Below are positions 22,857-31,433 of a stretch of 64,000 nt of DNA, in pieces (the first letter of the stretch is position 1; each line of letters opens with the position of its first letter). The DNA is from Actinomadura sp. NAK00032 (GTDB lineage: Bacteria > Actinomycetota > Actinomycetes > Streptosporangiales > Streptosporangiaceae). The stretch lies in contig NZ_CP054932.1 in NCBI RefSeq assembly GCF_013364275.1, forward strand, positions 2,976,001 through 3,040,000. Direction: 5' to 3'. Made by a program: the position numbers and the translations under genes. The notes below the pieces were generated by a model. The model was not told where the DNA came from. It did not search any database and saw only the letters and a program-made list of their open reading frames with translations.

Positions 22857-22877
22857 TTCGAGTCCAATCGCGGGAGC
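22857..22877 (+). repeat. attR core (direct repeat of the tRNA-Asn 3' end)
   Basis: The 21 bases are identical to 5464-5484, with different sequence on both sides. It marks the junction of the element with the chromosome. Confidence 0.93.
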
Positions 22878-23175
22878 CGAGGCGGGTCAGGCTGCTCGGT
22901 GAGTTCTGCTCACCTTCGCCGGGGCCCGCACTGTCTTTCCGGGGGGCGACCCCCGGAGCCCCCGGCTCCGCCGTCCTCCCCCGCCCACCCGCCCCACCTT
23001 GCCGTAGGGGGCCTGCGGGTCAGCGTAGTCGCATCCTGGACACCGCCCGCATCGTCCATGTTGTGCCGAACTTCTCAGAAGTGGGCTCGATCCGAGTCAG
23101 GTTCCGTCGGGGCATCTTGTGGGTTCGTCGGTGGCGGTGTGATCATCGGGCTGGCGGTCTGCGGGAGGGCGGGCG
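22878..23175. other. Host intergenic region right of attR
   Basis: No convincing gene is present in these 298 bases. They hold a GC-rich palindrome, CCGGGGGGCGACCCCCGG (22939-22956), that recurs in reverse at 52244-52261, and probably the promoter of the kinase gene. Before integration this DNA followed tRNA-Asn directly. Confidence 0.6.
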
Positions 23176-25059
23176 ATGGAATCCGGTGCGTTGCTCGGCG
23201 GCAGGTACCGGATCGCCGGAAGACTCGGCCGCGGCGGTATGGGAGAGGTGTGGGCCGCCGACGACACCGAACTGCGGCGGCGGGTCGCGGTGAAGATCCT
23301 GACGGCCGGCCAGGCGGACACGGCGGCGCTGAGCCGCGTGCTGCGACGGGAGGCCGAGAACGCCGCGCGGCTGCAGCATCCGGGGATCACCGTCGTCCAC
23401 GACGTCGGGGAGCATGAGGGCTCGCCGTTCTTCGTGATGGAGTTGCTGGAGGGTGTCGACCTCGGCACGGTCCTCACCCAGAACCCGCAGGGGCTGCCGG
23501 TAGGGCGGGTGGTGGACACGGGGGCGGCGGTCGCCGGCGCCCTGGCCTACGCGCACCGCGCCGGAGTGGTGCACCGCGACATCAAACCGGGCAACCTCAT
23601 GGAACTGGCCGGGGGCGGCGTCAAGATCTGCGACTTCGGGATCTCCCACTCCGCCGACACGACCCTCACACAGGGCGTCATCGGGACGCCCGCCTACATG
23701 GCACCGGAGCAGTATGAGGGCGGGCCCGTCGATGCGCGCACCGACCTGTACGCCTTCGGCTGCACCCTCTACGCGCTGCTGACCGGTGAGCTGCCGTTCG
23801 GTAGCGCGGCGCCGGCCGTGATGATGCGCCGGCATCTGACCCTCGAACCCGTGCCGCCCTCCCTGCGAAGGGCCGGGATCCCGGCCGAGCTGGACGCGGT
23901 GGTGCTCGGGTTGCTGGCGAAGAATCCTGCCGACCGACCCGCGTCCGCCGAGGACGTCATGCGGTGTCTTCGAGCGTTACCGCAGGTCGCGTGGACCGCT
24001 CCCGTGCCGCGGGTGGACGGCGCCGCCGCCGCGCCACCCGGGACCCGGCCGGTGCCCGCGCCGTCCACGGCCCGGCCTTCGGTGCTGGGGCCGCTGCCGG
24101 GCCGGCGTGCGCTCCTCGGGTGGGGCGTCTTCTCGTTCGCCGCCGCCGCGGGACTCGTCTGGATGGAGCGGAGGAGCGATTCGTCCCGGCCGGACTACCG
24201 GGAGCTGATCGGCCACCACGGCGCCGTCGAGTCGGTGGCGTTCAGTCCGGACGGCAAGACCCTGGCCTCCGTCGGGGAAGACGAACTGTTGCTGTGGGAC
24301 CTCGCCGCCGAGACTCCTCGCCATGACGCGTTCAGTCTCGATGCGTACTCGGTGTCCGCGGTGGCGTTCAGCCCCGTCGGCGGGCTCCTCGCCGTCATCG
24401 ACGGGAACGACAAGGTGAGCCTGCTGAACACGGGCACTCGGCGCGTCGCGGGCAGTCTCAAGAAAACCGGGGAGGACATCAGCTCGCTCGCGTTCAGCCC
24501 GGACGGCAGGCTTCTCGCGGCCGGCATCCGCACCGGCGCCTCCGGTGGCGCCTGGGGCATCCGGCTGTGGAACGTGGCCGCTCGGCTCACCGCCGGCGAG
24601 ATCGACGACATCGATGACGCCGTCCGGTCGCTCGCGTTCAGTCCGGACGGCAGGACGCTGGCCGGCGGCGAGAAGCTGACGTTGTGGGACGTCGCGCGGC
24701 GGCGCCCCGTCACCGGCTACGGCGGTCGCGCGTCGGCGGTGGCGTTCAGCCGGGACGGCAAGACCCTGGCCGCCGGTCATGGGAGCGAGGTGCGCGTGTG
24801 GGACGTGGCCCGCGGACGGATCGCCCACACCTTCGACGACGCGGGCAAGGCCATCTCTTCGGTCGCCTACAGCCCGGACGGGAGGCACCTGGCCGCCGGA
24901 GACGTCGGCGGCACGACGTGGATCTGGAATGCGAGCACCAAGAAGACCATCTTGAAGGAGAAGACCGACAGGGTCCTGGCGGTGGCGTTCAGCCCGGACG
25001 GCAGGACGCTGGCGACGGGTCACGGTGACGAGAGGGTGCGCCTGTGGCCGGTCGGGTGA
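23176..25059 (+). CDS. Serine/threonine protein kinase with WD40 propeller
   Basis: ATG 23176 with GGGAGG seven bases upstream gives 627 residues. The kinase domain (about 9-265) is complete: GRLGRGGMGEVW glycine loop, Lys40, HRDIKPGN (133-140), DFG (153-155), GTPAYMAPEQY. After a proline/alanine linker there is one membrane helix (LLGWGVFSFAAAAGLVW, about 315-331). Seven WD40 blades follow, each with VAFSPDGKTLA-like and LWD-like motifs. The kinase is cytoplasmic and the beta-propeller external if oriented like PknB. Such proteins are common in actinobacteria; the ligand is unknown. Confidence 0.93.
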   Translation: MESGALLGGRYRIAGRLGRGGMGEVWAADDTELRRRVAVKILTAGQADTAALSRVLRREAENAARLQHPGITVVHDVGEHEGSPFFVMELLEGVDLGTVLTQNPQGLPVGRVVDTGAAVAGALAYAHRAGVVHRDIKPGNLMELAGGGVKICDFGISHSADTTLTQGVIGTPAYMAPEQYEGGPVDARTDLYAFGCTLYALLTGELPFGSAAPAVMMRRHLTLEPVPPSLRRAGIPAELDAVVLGLLAKNPADRPASAEDVMRCLRALPQVAWTAPVPRVDGAAAAPPGTRPVPAPSTARPSVLGPLPGRRALLGWGVFSFAAAAGLVWMERRSDSSRPDYRELIGHHGAVESVAFSPDGKTLASVGEDELLLWDLAAETPRHDAFSLDAYSVSAVAFSPVGGLLAVIDGNDKVSLLNTGTRRVAGSLKKTGEDISSLAFSPDGRLLAAGIRTGASGGAWGIRLWNVAARLTAGEIDDIDDAVRSLAFSPDGRTLAGGEKLTLWDVARRRPVTGYGGRASAVAFSRDGKTLAAGHGSEVRVWDVARGRIAHTFDDAGKAISSVAYSPDGRHLAAGDVGGTTWIWNASTKKTILKEKTDRVLAVAFSPDGRTLATGHGDERVRLWPVG

Positions 25060-25131
25060 CCGAATGAGGAACCACCGGTGCGGGCGGGTAGTCACAGTGA
25101 GCGCGCCCCCGCTCGACCAGAGGAGTGCTCC

Positions 25132-25869
25132 TTGCCCGCTGTGTCCGGACCCCCGCCCGCTCCCGACGACGCTTCCACTTGGGCGGAGTTCACCGCCCGG
25201 CTCCGTGCGCTGCACGAATGGTGCGGGCGGCCCAAGTACCGCGCCCTGTGCGGGCGCGTTGACGGGCTGTCGCCCGCTGCGGTCTCCACGCTGATCGGCA
25301 AGAACCCGCTGACCCGGCCGCCCGAGACCGCCACGGTCCGGTTCGTCGAGGCGTGCCTGCGATATGGGGAAGCGGTCTCGGTCGAGGCGGAGGTCGGCCG
25401 GTGGGGCGCTCAGTGGCGGGCGCTCGCGGAGCCCGGGGGCGCGCCGCGGCCGCGGCGGTGGGGGCGGTGGGCCGCCGCCGGCGGTGCGGTCGTTCTGGTG
25501 GCGGGGGCGGTTGTGTGGGTCGCCGTTGCGAGTGCGTCCGGTGACGGGTGCCAGCGGTTGAGCGGGACCATCGAGGACCTGCGGACGAAGCAGACGTGGC
25601 AGTACATGTTCCAGTGCCCGAACCGGCCCCGCGTCGGCGTGTACGAGAAGGCGGAGTTCGGGACCGAGGTCGCCGTGCTGGAGACCGATCCGAGCTGGTT
25701 CATCTGCTGGACGCGCGGCCAGGCGCACGAGGGCGGCAACGACGTCTGGTACTACACGCAGGGCGACCGGGCGACGGGACGGCCCGAGCTGCACGGGTGG
25801 GGATACGTCCCCGCGTCCGAGCTGCGGGTCGGGGAGGCGCCCGACCCGGCGATCACGCGGCGCTGCTGA
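25132..25869 (+). CDS. Actinobacterial HTH-like domain with membrane helix and exported tail
   Basis: TTG 25132 follows AGAGGAG at seven-base spacing and gives 245 residues; GTG 25078 and GTG 25141 are alternatives. The N-terminal 80 residues (STWAEFTARLRALHEWCGRPK, then LSPAAVSTLIGKNPLTRPP) resemble the HTH signalling domain found on many actinobacterial NTPases. A membrane helix (WAAAGGAVVLVAGAVVWVAVA, about 115-135) precedes an exported domain with two or three cysteines and SH3-like WFICWTRGQ and WGYVPASEL. It may sense the wall and report to the cytoplasm. It follows the kinase by 72 bases. Confidence 0.65.
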   Translation: MPAVSGPPPAPDDASTWAEFTARLRALHEWCGRPKYRALCGRVDGLSPAAVSTLIGKNPLTRPPETATVRFVEACLRYGEAVSVEAEVGRWGAQWRALAEPGGAPRPRRWGRWAAAGGAVVLVAGAVVWVAVASASGDGCQRLSGTIEDLRTKQTWQYMFQCPNRPRVGVYEKAEFGTEVAVLETDPSWFICWTRGQAHEGGNDVWYYTQGDRATGRPELHGWGYVPASELRVGEAPDPAITRRC

Positions 25870-25883
25870 CCTGGGCGTTCGCT

Positions 25884-25901
25884 GTTCTGAACGTTCAGAA
25901 C
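25884..25901. promoter_or_regulatory. Perfect 18-bp palindrome upstream of the SARP gene
   Basis: GTTCTGAACGTTCAGAAC is a perfect palindrome about 100 bases before the SARP start. A dimeric repressor or the regulator itself could bind here. The site is also close to the stop of the preceding gene, so a terminator role is less likely given its short arms. Confidence 0.55.
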
Positions 25902-26000
25902 GGCGCCGGGCCGAACCCTTCGGGCGGTTCGGGGTCTAACGTTCGGGGCGCACACCCCGCACACCCCGCGACGAACCGCCACGGAAGGGTGACGCGACGG

Positions 26001-26852
26001 GTGGAATTTCGGATCTTGGGGCCGCTGCGGGCCGGGGTGCAGGGGGAGCCGGTCGATCTCGGGGGCGGGCGGGCCCGGCTGGTGCTGGCCGCGCTCCTGC
26101 TCGAGGCGGACCGGCCGGTGCCGGTGGAGCGGCTCGTGGACGTCGTCTGGGGGGACCGGCCGCCGTCCTCGGCGCGCACGCAGATCGCGATCGCGGTGTC
26201 GGGGCTGCGCCGCGCGTTCCGGGACGCGGGCCGCGCGCGGGTCATCGAGACCGTCCGGCCGGGGTACCGGATCCCGGCGGGCGCGGCGGCGATCGACGCG
26301 GCGGCGGCGGAGGAGCTGATCGGGGCGGCGCGCCGGGACGCCGCGGCGGGGCGGCTGCCGCAGGCCGCCGGGCGCTTCCGGGCGGCGCTGGCGCTGTGGC
26401 GCGGGCCCGTCCTCGACGGGCTCGACCGCCCGCGGATCGAGGCGGGCGCGCTGCGCTGGGAGGAGCTGCGGCTGGCGGCGGTCGAGGAGGCCGCGCACGT
26501 GGACCTGCTGCTCGGCCGCCACCGGGAGCTGATCGGCGAGCTCATCGGGCCGGTCGGGGAGCATCCGTACCGGGAGCGGCTGCGGGGGCTGCTGATGACG
26601 GCGCTCGCGCGGGCGGGGCGGCCGAGCGAGGCCCTCGACGTCTACCGGGAGGGGCGCCGGCTGCTCGCCGCCGACCTCGGCCTGGAGCCGGGCCGCGAGC
26701 TGCGGGAGCTGCAGCTGGGCATCCTGCGGGACGATCCGCTCGTGCGGCCCGGGACGCCCGGCGTGCCGCGGCGGCGGGGCCGTGCGCTGCGGTGGCGGCG
26801 CACGGCCCTTTCTCAGCGGGAGGCTAGTTCGCCCACTTGTGGGAGTTCATGA
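26001..26852 (+). CDS. SARP/AfsR-type transcriptional regulator (BTAD)
   Basis: GTG 26001 starts the usual MEFRILGPLRA; GTG 25989 is possible. The 283 residues consist of an OmpR-like winged HTH (about 1-95, with PVPVERLVDVVWGDRPPSSA and VIETVRPGYRI) and a bacterial transcriptional activation domain of TPR-like helices (about 100-255, EELRLAAVEEAAHVDLLLGRH, then PSEALDVYREGRRLLAADLG). No NB-ARC domain follows, so it is a small SARP. These usually activate a nearby biosynthetic or secreted-product operon, but none is obvious here. The last 30 residues are basic and overlap the opposite gene's end. Confidence 0.87.
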   Translation: MEFRILGPLRAGVQGEPVDLGGGRARLVLAALLLEADRPVPVERLVDVVWGDRPPSSARTQIAIAVSGLRRAFRDAGRARVIETVRPGYRIPAGAAAIDAAAAEELIGAARRDAAAGRLPQAAGRFRAALALWRGPVLDGLDRPRIEAGALRWEELRLAAVEEAAHVDLLLGRHRELIGELIGPVGEHPYRERLRGLLMTALARAGRPSEALDVYREGRRLLAADLGLEPGRELRELQLGILRDDPLVRPGTPGVPRRRGRALRWRRTALSQREASSPTCGSS

Positions 26853-27210
26853 GCTGACCCTCCCAGAAGCTGCCGCGCTTGCCGGCGTCGATCGTGCCCC
26901 AGTAGCCGTCGTAATCGGCGAAGTGGTACACCTTCACCTTGCTGTAGGAGCCGGTGTAGCCGTTGTTCCAGTACGAGGCGACGAGGAACCGGGGGCTGCA
27001 CCGGACGTTGCCGCCGCGCCAGTCGGGGTCGTCGCCGTCCCAGGCGCACTTGGTGCCCGTGCCGTTCTTGCCGCTCCAGACGCAGAAGTCGCCCTTGGCG
27101 CAGGAGCCCTGCCAGGCGGCGGTGCCGTCGGCCTGAGCGGCGGTGGGGGACAGGAGGGCGGCGAGCCCTGCGACGGCCATGCCGGCCACGGTGATGCGGA
27201 CCTTGTTCAT
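26824..27210 (-). CDS. Secreted peptidase inhibitor I36-like protein, copy A
   Basis: ATG 27210 with AGGAGG upstream gives 128 residues. A Sec signal peptide (MNKVRITVAGMAVAGLAALL, cleavage after AQA near 27) is followed by GDFCVWSGKNGTGTKCAWDG, the beta-gamma-crystallin-like I36 fold seen in Streptomyces metalloproteinase inhibitor. It shares DFCVWSGKN, GDDPDW and the WNNGYT block with the gene 8 bases upstream. Inhibition of a secreted protease is the family function; antibacterial roles are also possible. Confidence 0.8.
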   Translation of the reverse strand: MNKVRITVAGMAVAGLAALLSPTAAQADGTAAWQGSCAKGDFCVWSGKNGTGTKCAWDGDDPDWRGGNVRCSPRFLVASYWNNGYTGSYSKVKVYHFADYDGYWGTIDAGKRGSFWEGQLMNSHKWAN

Positions 27211-27218
27211 GCCGCCTC

Positions 27219-27614
27219 CTACTTCGCCCACTTGTGCGACCGGATGGACACGTTCGCCGCGTTGATCGGCTTCGACGTGACCTGCACCGGGTCGGAGATC
27301 TCGCCCCCGTAGTTCGCGTTCCGGAAGAACCGGACCTTGTTGTACGGGTCGCTGGTGTAGCCGTTGTTCCAGATGCTGTTGACCTTGAACCCGTACGGCC
27401 TGCAGCGGATGGCCCCGCCCTGCCAGTCGGGGTCGTCGCCGGTCCAGTTGCAGCGGGTGCCGGTGGCGTTCTTGCCGCTCCACACGCACACGTCGCCCTT
27501 CGGGCAGACGCCGTCGGTGGCGGACGCGGCGGCCAGCGCCGGCGAGGGCGCCAGCGCGGTGACGGCCCCCGCCATCACGGCACCGGTGAGCAGCCCGATC
27601 TTGATCTTGTGCAT
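27219..27614 (-). CDS. Secreted peptidase inhibitor I36-like protein, copy B
   Basis: ATG 27614 preceded by GGGGAG gives 131 residues with a Sec signal peptide (cleavage near ALA, residue 28). The mature part has VCPKGDVCVWSGKNATGTRC and WNNGYTSDPYNKVRFF, like copy A, so the two arose by tandem duplication. Divergence is greatest in the C-terminal loop (GGEISDPVQVTSKPINAANV), which could hold the reactive site and give different target proteases. Confidence 0.8.
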   Translation of the reverse strand: MHKIKIGLLTGAVMAGAVTALAPSPALAAASATDGVCPKGDVCVWSGKNATGTRCNWTGDDPDWQGGAIRCRPYGFKVNSIWNNGYTSDPYNKVRFFRNANYGGEISDPVQVTSKPINAANVSIRSHKWAK

Positions 27615-27633
27615 TGTTCTCCCCGTTCCCCGC

Positions 27634-28065
27634 TCAGTAGATCCCGGAGCAGGTCTTGATGGTCTTGCCGTTGACGTCCACGGCCTTGTCGTCGCCGTTG
27701 CCGGGCCCGGTCAGGAAGTAGGCGGACACCCAGCCGCGCGTGGCGCCCTGGTCGAGGTCGGTGTAGAGCCACCAGTGGTTGGTGCCGTACTGGCCCTCGT
27801 ACTTCTGGCCCCACATCTTGCAGAAGACGTAGTTCTCGCCCTGGTACAGGTAGCCGACGCGGTCCCCGCACTTGAGGTAGTTCGGGTTGGCGAACGCCTT
27901 GTCGAACGTCCGCACCCACTGCTTGCCGTCGACCTTGGCGTCCGTCCAGCAGGCGGCTTGGGCGCTCGGTTCCGGGCCCTCGGCCAGGGCGGTGGCGCCG
28001 GCCGGAGCCGCGCTCAGGACGGACGCCGCCGCGAGCGCGCCCGCGATGATGCGTCTCTTGTGCAT
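27634..28065 (-). CDS. Secreted cysteine-containing protein
   Basis: ATG 28065 gives 143 residues with a signal peptide (MHKRRIIAGALAAASVLSAA, cleavage probably after ATA or ALA near 26-28). The mature domain has four cysteines (ACWTD, LKCGD, FCKMWG, KTCSGIY), which could make two disulfides, and a tryptophan-rich middle (TNHWWLYTDLDQGATRGWVSAYFL) resembling bacterial SH3-type modules. It is probably co-transcribed with the two I36-like genes, 19 bases ahead of them, and may form part of one secreted set. Confidence 0.7.
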   Translation of the reverse strand: MHKRRIIAGALAAASVLSAAPAGATALAEGPEPSAQAACWTDAKVDGKQWVRTFDKAFANPNYLKCGDRVGYLYQGENYVFCKMWGQKYEGQYGTNHWWLYTDLDQGATRGWVSAYFLTGPGNGDDKAVDVNGKTIKTCSGIY

Positions 28066-28218
28066 GCCTTTCTCCCCGTTGAGGTGGTTGGACGATGAAC
28101 ACGCTAGAGAGGCCCGTTATCGAACCCTTATCGGTCGCTCGTCCGGATGCGCGGCCGCCGTTTCGCGGGCGTCCATCGGGTAGATCGCCTGCGACGGTGG
28201 GAGGGGGCTGCGGGCCGG

Positions 28219-31008
28219 ATGCTGGCGCTGGTCGGGATCTATGCCGTCGCGGCGGTCGCCGTGCCGTGGGCGCTGGGGCGGCACCCGCGGGCCATGGCGT
28301 GCGCGGCGGCGCTGGTGCCCGCGGCGACGGCCGGATGGGCGGTGACCCGGGCGGGGCGGCCGCTGGCCACCCGTGCCGTCTGGTCGGACGACCTGGGCCT
28401 CGTGCTCGACTTCCGGATCGACGCGCTGGCCATCGTGATGCTGCTGCTGGTGGGCGGGGTCGGGGCCGTCGTCCTGTGCTACTCGGGGTGGTACTTCGAG
28501 CGTTCCGAGCGGCTGATGACCGGGACGCTGGTGGCGTTCGCGGGGGCGATGACGGGCCTGGTGCTCGCCGACAACCTGCTCGTCCTGTACGTGTTCTGGG
28601 AGCTCACCACCGTCAGCTCGTTCGTCCTCATCGGGCACACGCGGCCGGACCGGGCCGCCGACCGGCGGGCCGCCACCCAGGCGCTGCTGACGACCACCGC
28701 GTTCGGGCTGGTCATGCTCGTCGGGTTCGTGGTGCTGGGGCAGGCCGCGGGCACCTACCGGATCTCGGCGCTGGTCGCGGACCCGCCCGGCGGGACCCCG
28801 GCGCGGGTCGGTGCGGTGCTGGTGCTGCTCGGCGCGTTCGCGAAGTCCGCGCAGGTACCGCTGCAGGGCTGGCTCCCGGCCGCGATGGTCGCGCCGACGC
28901 CGGTGAGCGCCTACCTGCACGCGGCGGCGATGGTGAAGGCCGGCGTCTACCTGGTGGCACGGCTCGCGCCGGGGTTCGCCGACGTCGGTCCGTGGCGGCC
29001 GCTGGTGCTCGCCGTGGGCCTGCTGAGCCTGCTCGTGGGCGGCGTCGTCGCGCTGCGGCAGGACGATCTCAAGCGGCTGCTGGCCTACGGGACGATCAGC
29101 CAGCTCGGCCTCCTCATGGTGCTGCTCGGCGAGGGGTCGCGGACGGCGGCCCTCGCCGGTGCGGCGCTGCTGCTCGCCCACGGGCTGTTCAAGGCGCCGC
29201 TGTTCCTGGCCGTCGGCGCCGTCGAGCACCGCACGGGGACGCGGCGCGCGGACCGGCTGTCGGGCGCCGGGCGGCGGCTGCCGGTGCTGGCGGCCGCGGC
29301 GACGGCGGCGGTCGCGTCCATGATCGGGATCCCGCCGCTGCTCGGCTTCGTGGCGAAGGAGGCCGCGTTCGAGGCGTTCGCGCACGGCGGGCCGGACCTC
29401 GCCGTCCTCGCCGGCGTGGTGGCGGGGTCGGCGCTGACCGTGGCGTACGGGGCGCGGTTCCTGCACGGCGCCTTCTCCGGCGGGACGCAGGAGGAGCCGG
29501 CCGACCCCTGGGGCCTGGTCGTGCCGGTCGTGCTGCTGGCCGCGGCCGGGTTCGCCGCGGGGCTCGTACCGGGGACGATGCAGGCGCTGATCGGGCCGTA
29601 CGCCGAGACGCTGCACGGCCCGGAGTACGAGCTGGCGCTGTGGCACGGGCCCGGGGTGCCGATCGCGATGTCGGCGGTCGCGCTCGCGGTGGGCGCCGGC
29701 CTGTACGCGGTGTTCGGGCGGACGTTCCCCGGCCGGTCCACCCGGTGGTGGCTCCCCGACGCCCAGCGCGGCTACGACGGCGTCATCGAGGGGACCATGA
29801 GCGGCGCGCACGCGGTGACGCGGCGGCTCCAGACCGGATCGCTGCCGGTGTACCTGGGCGTGATCGCGGTGATGGTGCTGGTCGTGCCGGGCTCGGCGCT
29901 CGCGGCCGGGCTCGTCCGCGGCACCGGGCCGGACCCGCCGGCGGGCTGGCCGCGGGCCTGGGCCGACCCGGCGCAGCTCGTCCTGGCGGCGGTCGTGATC
30001 GCGTGCGCGGTCGCGGCGCGGTGGGCGCGCGGCCGACTGTCGGCGGTGGTGCTGCTGTCCGGCGTGGGGTACGGCATGGCCGGCCTGTTCGTGCTGCACG
30101 GCGCGCCCGACCTCGCGCTCACCCTCGTGGTCGTGGAGACCCTGACGCTGCTCATGCTCGTGCTGGTGCTGCGGCGCCTCCCGGAGCGGTTCCCGCCCTA
30201 CCTGCGCAAGCGGTCCGCGCGCGTCGCGACCGGAGTGATCAGCCTGGGCATGGGCGGGTTCGTCGCGCTGTTCCTGGTCGCGGCGTCGCTGAGCCGGGGC
30301 GAACCTCCCGTCGGGCCCGGCTACACGCGGCTCGCGGCGCAGGAGCACGCGAAGAACGTGGTGAACCTGATCCTGGTCGACCTGCGCGCGCTCGACACGC
30401 TGGGCGAGATCGCCGTGCTGGCCGCGACCGGGATGGGCGTCGCGAGCCTGGTGCTGACCGGGCCGGGCGCGCGGCTGCCCGGCCCGGCGCGGGAGCAGCG
30501 GAGCCGCTGGCTCACCACGCCCGGCCGGCCGCCGCTCGGCGGGTCCTCGGTGGTGCTGGAGGCGGCGGCGCGGCTGCTGGCGCCGACGGTCCTGGTGTTC
30601 TCGGTGTACCTGTTCTTCGCCGGGCACGGCCGTCCGGGCGGCGGGTTCGTCGGCGGCCTGGTGGCGGGCATGGCGTTCGTGCTGCGCTACCTGCCGGGCG
30701 GGCGGCGCGAGCTCGCCGCCGCGCTGCCCGTCCGCCCCGCCCTGCTGCTCGGCGGCGGGCTCGGCATCGCGGTCGCGGCGGGCGCGGGCGGCTGGGCGTC
30801 CGGCGGGGAGTTCCTGCGCTCGGTGCACCTCGGCGGGACGGTACCGGTCTTCGGGCACGTCGAGCTTCCCACCAGCCTGTTCTTCGACGCCGGGGTCTAC
30901 CTGCTCGTCCTCGGGCTGGTGCTGACGATCCTCAGCACGCTCGGGGCGAGCCTGGAGGAACCGGACGAAGAGGAGCCGGACGGGCAGCGGGACCGGGAGC
31001 CGCTATGA
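28219..31008 (+). CDS. mrpA: Mrp Na+/H+ antiporter subunit A, fused with MrpB
   Basis: ATG 28219 gives 929 residues; the frame is open upstream but only this start begins with a membrane helix (MLALVGIYAVAAVAVPWAL). The core has the NuoL/MrpA features: FWELTTVSSFVLIGHTR, KSAQVPLQGWLPAAMVAPTPVSAYLHAAAMVKAG and HGLFKAPLFLAVGAVEH, with about 20 membrane spans. The C-terminal part contains an MnhB domain (FFAGHGRPGGGFVGGLVAG, about 790-910), the usual A-B fusion in actinobacteria. The complex exports Na+ in exchange for H+. It heads an operon with C, D, E, F and G, each joined by overlaps. Confidence 0.95.
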   Translation: MLALVGIYAVAAVAVPWALGRHPRAMACAAALVPAATAGWAVTRAGRPLATRAVWSDDLGLVLDFRIDALAIVMLLLVGGVGAVVLCYSGWYFERSERLMTGTLVAFAGAMTGLVLADNLLVLYVFWELTTVSSFVLIGHTRPDRAADRRAATQALLTTTAFGLVMLVGFVVLGQAAGTYRISALVADPPGGTPARVGAVLVLLGAFAKSAQVPLQGWLPAAMVAPTPVSAYLHAAAMVKAGVYLVARLAPGFADVGPWRPLVLAVGLLSLLVGGVVALRQDDLKRLLAYGTISQLGLLMVLLGEGSRTAALAGAALLLAHGLFKAPLFLAVGAVEHRTGTRRADRLSGAGRRLPVLAAAATAAVASMIGIPPLLGFVAKEAAFEAFAHGGPDLAVLAGVVAGSALTVAYGARFLHGAFSGGTQEEPADPWGLVVPVVLLAAAGFAAGLVPGTMQALIGPYAETLHGPEYELALWHGPGVPIAMSAVALAVGAGLYAVFGRTFPGRSTRWWLPDAQRGYDGVIEGTMSGAHAVTRRLQTGSLPVYLGVIAVMVLVVPGSALAAGLVRGTGPDPPAGWPRAWADPAQLVLAAVVIACAVAARWARGRLSAVVLLSGVGYGMAGLFVLHGAPDLALTLVVVETLTLLMLVLVLRRLPERFPPYLRKRSARVATGVISLGMGGFVALFLVAASLSRGEPPVGPGYTRLAAQEHAKNVVNLILVDLRALDTLGEIAVLAATGMGVASLVLTGPGARLPGPAREQRSRWLTTPGRPPLGGSSVVLEAAARLLAPTVLVFSVYLFFAGHGRPGGGFVGGLVAGMAFVLRYLPGGRRELAAALPVRPALLLGGGLGIAVAAGAGGWASGGEFLRSVHLGGTVPVFGHVELPTSLFFDAGVYLLVLGLVLTILSTLGASLEEPDEEEPDGQRDREPL

Positions 31009-31433
31009 CCGGGCCCGGCCTGCTGCTCGTGGTGATCGTCGCGGTGCTGTTCGCGACCGGGTTCGACCTGCTGATGCAGCGGTCGCTCATCCGGATCGTG
31101 GTCGGCTTCAGCCTGCTCGGCCACGGCGCCAACCTCCTGCTGCTGCTCGCGGGCGGGCCCGCCGGGACGCCGCCGCTGCTCGGCGCGAAGGGCCCGGGCC
31201 GCACCGCCGACCCGCTCCCGCAGGCGATGGCGCTGACCGCGATCGTCATCACGTTCGGCGTCACCGCGTTCCTGCTGGCGATGGCCTACCGGAGCCGGCA
31301 GCTGCGCGGCGGCGACGAGGTCCCCGACGACGTCGAGGACCGCCGGATCTGCGCGGAGCGGCGCCGCCGCGGCGAGGCCCCGGACGGCACGCCGCTGGAG
31401 GAGGAGAACCCGGGACCGGAGGACGGCGCGTGA
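31005..31433 (+). CDS. mrpC: Mrp antiporter subunit C
   Basis: ATG 31005 overlaps the mrpA stop (ATGA); 142 residues. Three membrane helices follow the NuoK/MrpC pattern (LLLVVIVAVLFATGFDLL, VVGFSLLGHGANLLLLL, ALTAIVITFGVTAFLLAM) with DPLPQAMALTAIVI, a strongly conserved family block. The hydrophilic tail (about 105-142) is longer than usual and highly charged. Confidence 0.94.
   Translation: MTGPGLLLVVIVAVLFATGFDLLMQRSLIRIVVGFSLLGHGANLLLLLAGGPAGTPPLLGAKGPGRTADPLPQAMALTAIVITFGVTAFLLAMAYRSRQLRGGDEVPDDVEDRRICAERRRRGEAPDGTPLEEENPGPEDGA

Larger units (their letters stand above)
5464..22877. mobile_element. Integrated actinomycete integrative and conjugative element (AICE), about 17.4 kb
   Basis: The element lies between two exact 21-bp copies of the tRNA-Asn 3' end (5464-5484 and 22857-22877). 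It contains a tyrosine integrase and excisionase next to the left end, a replication pair (AAA+ helicase and prim-pol) with an iteron region, a single FtsK-like translocase and a Spd-type membrane protein, and a GntR/KorSA-type regulator. That gene set is the defining set of AICEs such as pSAM2, which move double-stranded DNA with one translocase. All core genes from 19101 to 5572 run leftward in nearly continuous overlap. The part from 19994 to 22322 has much lower GC and looks like acquired cargo. No core gene looks broken apart from a doubtful stretch in the methyltransferase. Confidence 0.92.

Noticed and set aside
28117..30858. Minus-strand open frame of 913 codons opposite mrpA
   Set aside because: The product is a low-complexity His/Arg/Gln/Pro protein; mrpA on the plus strand has full family motifs.
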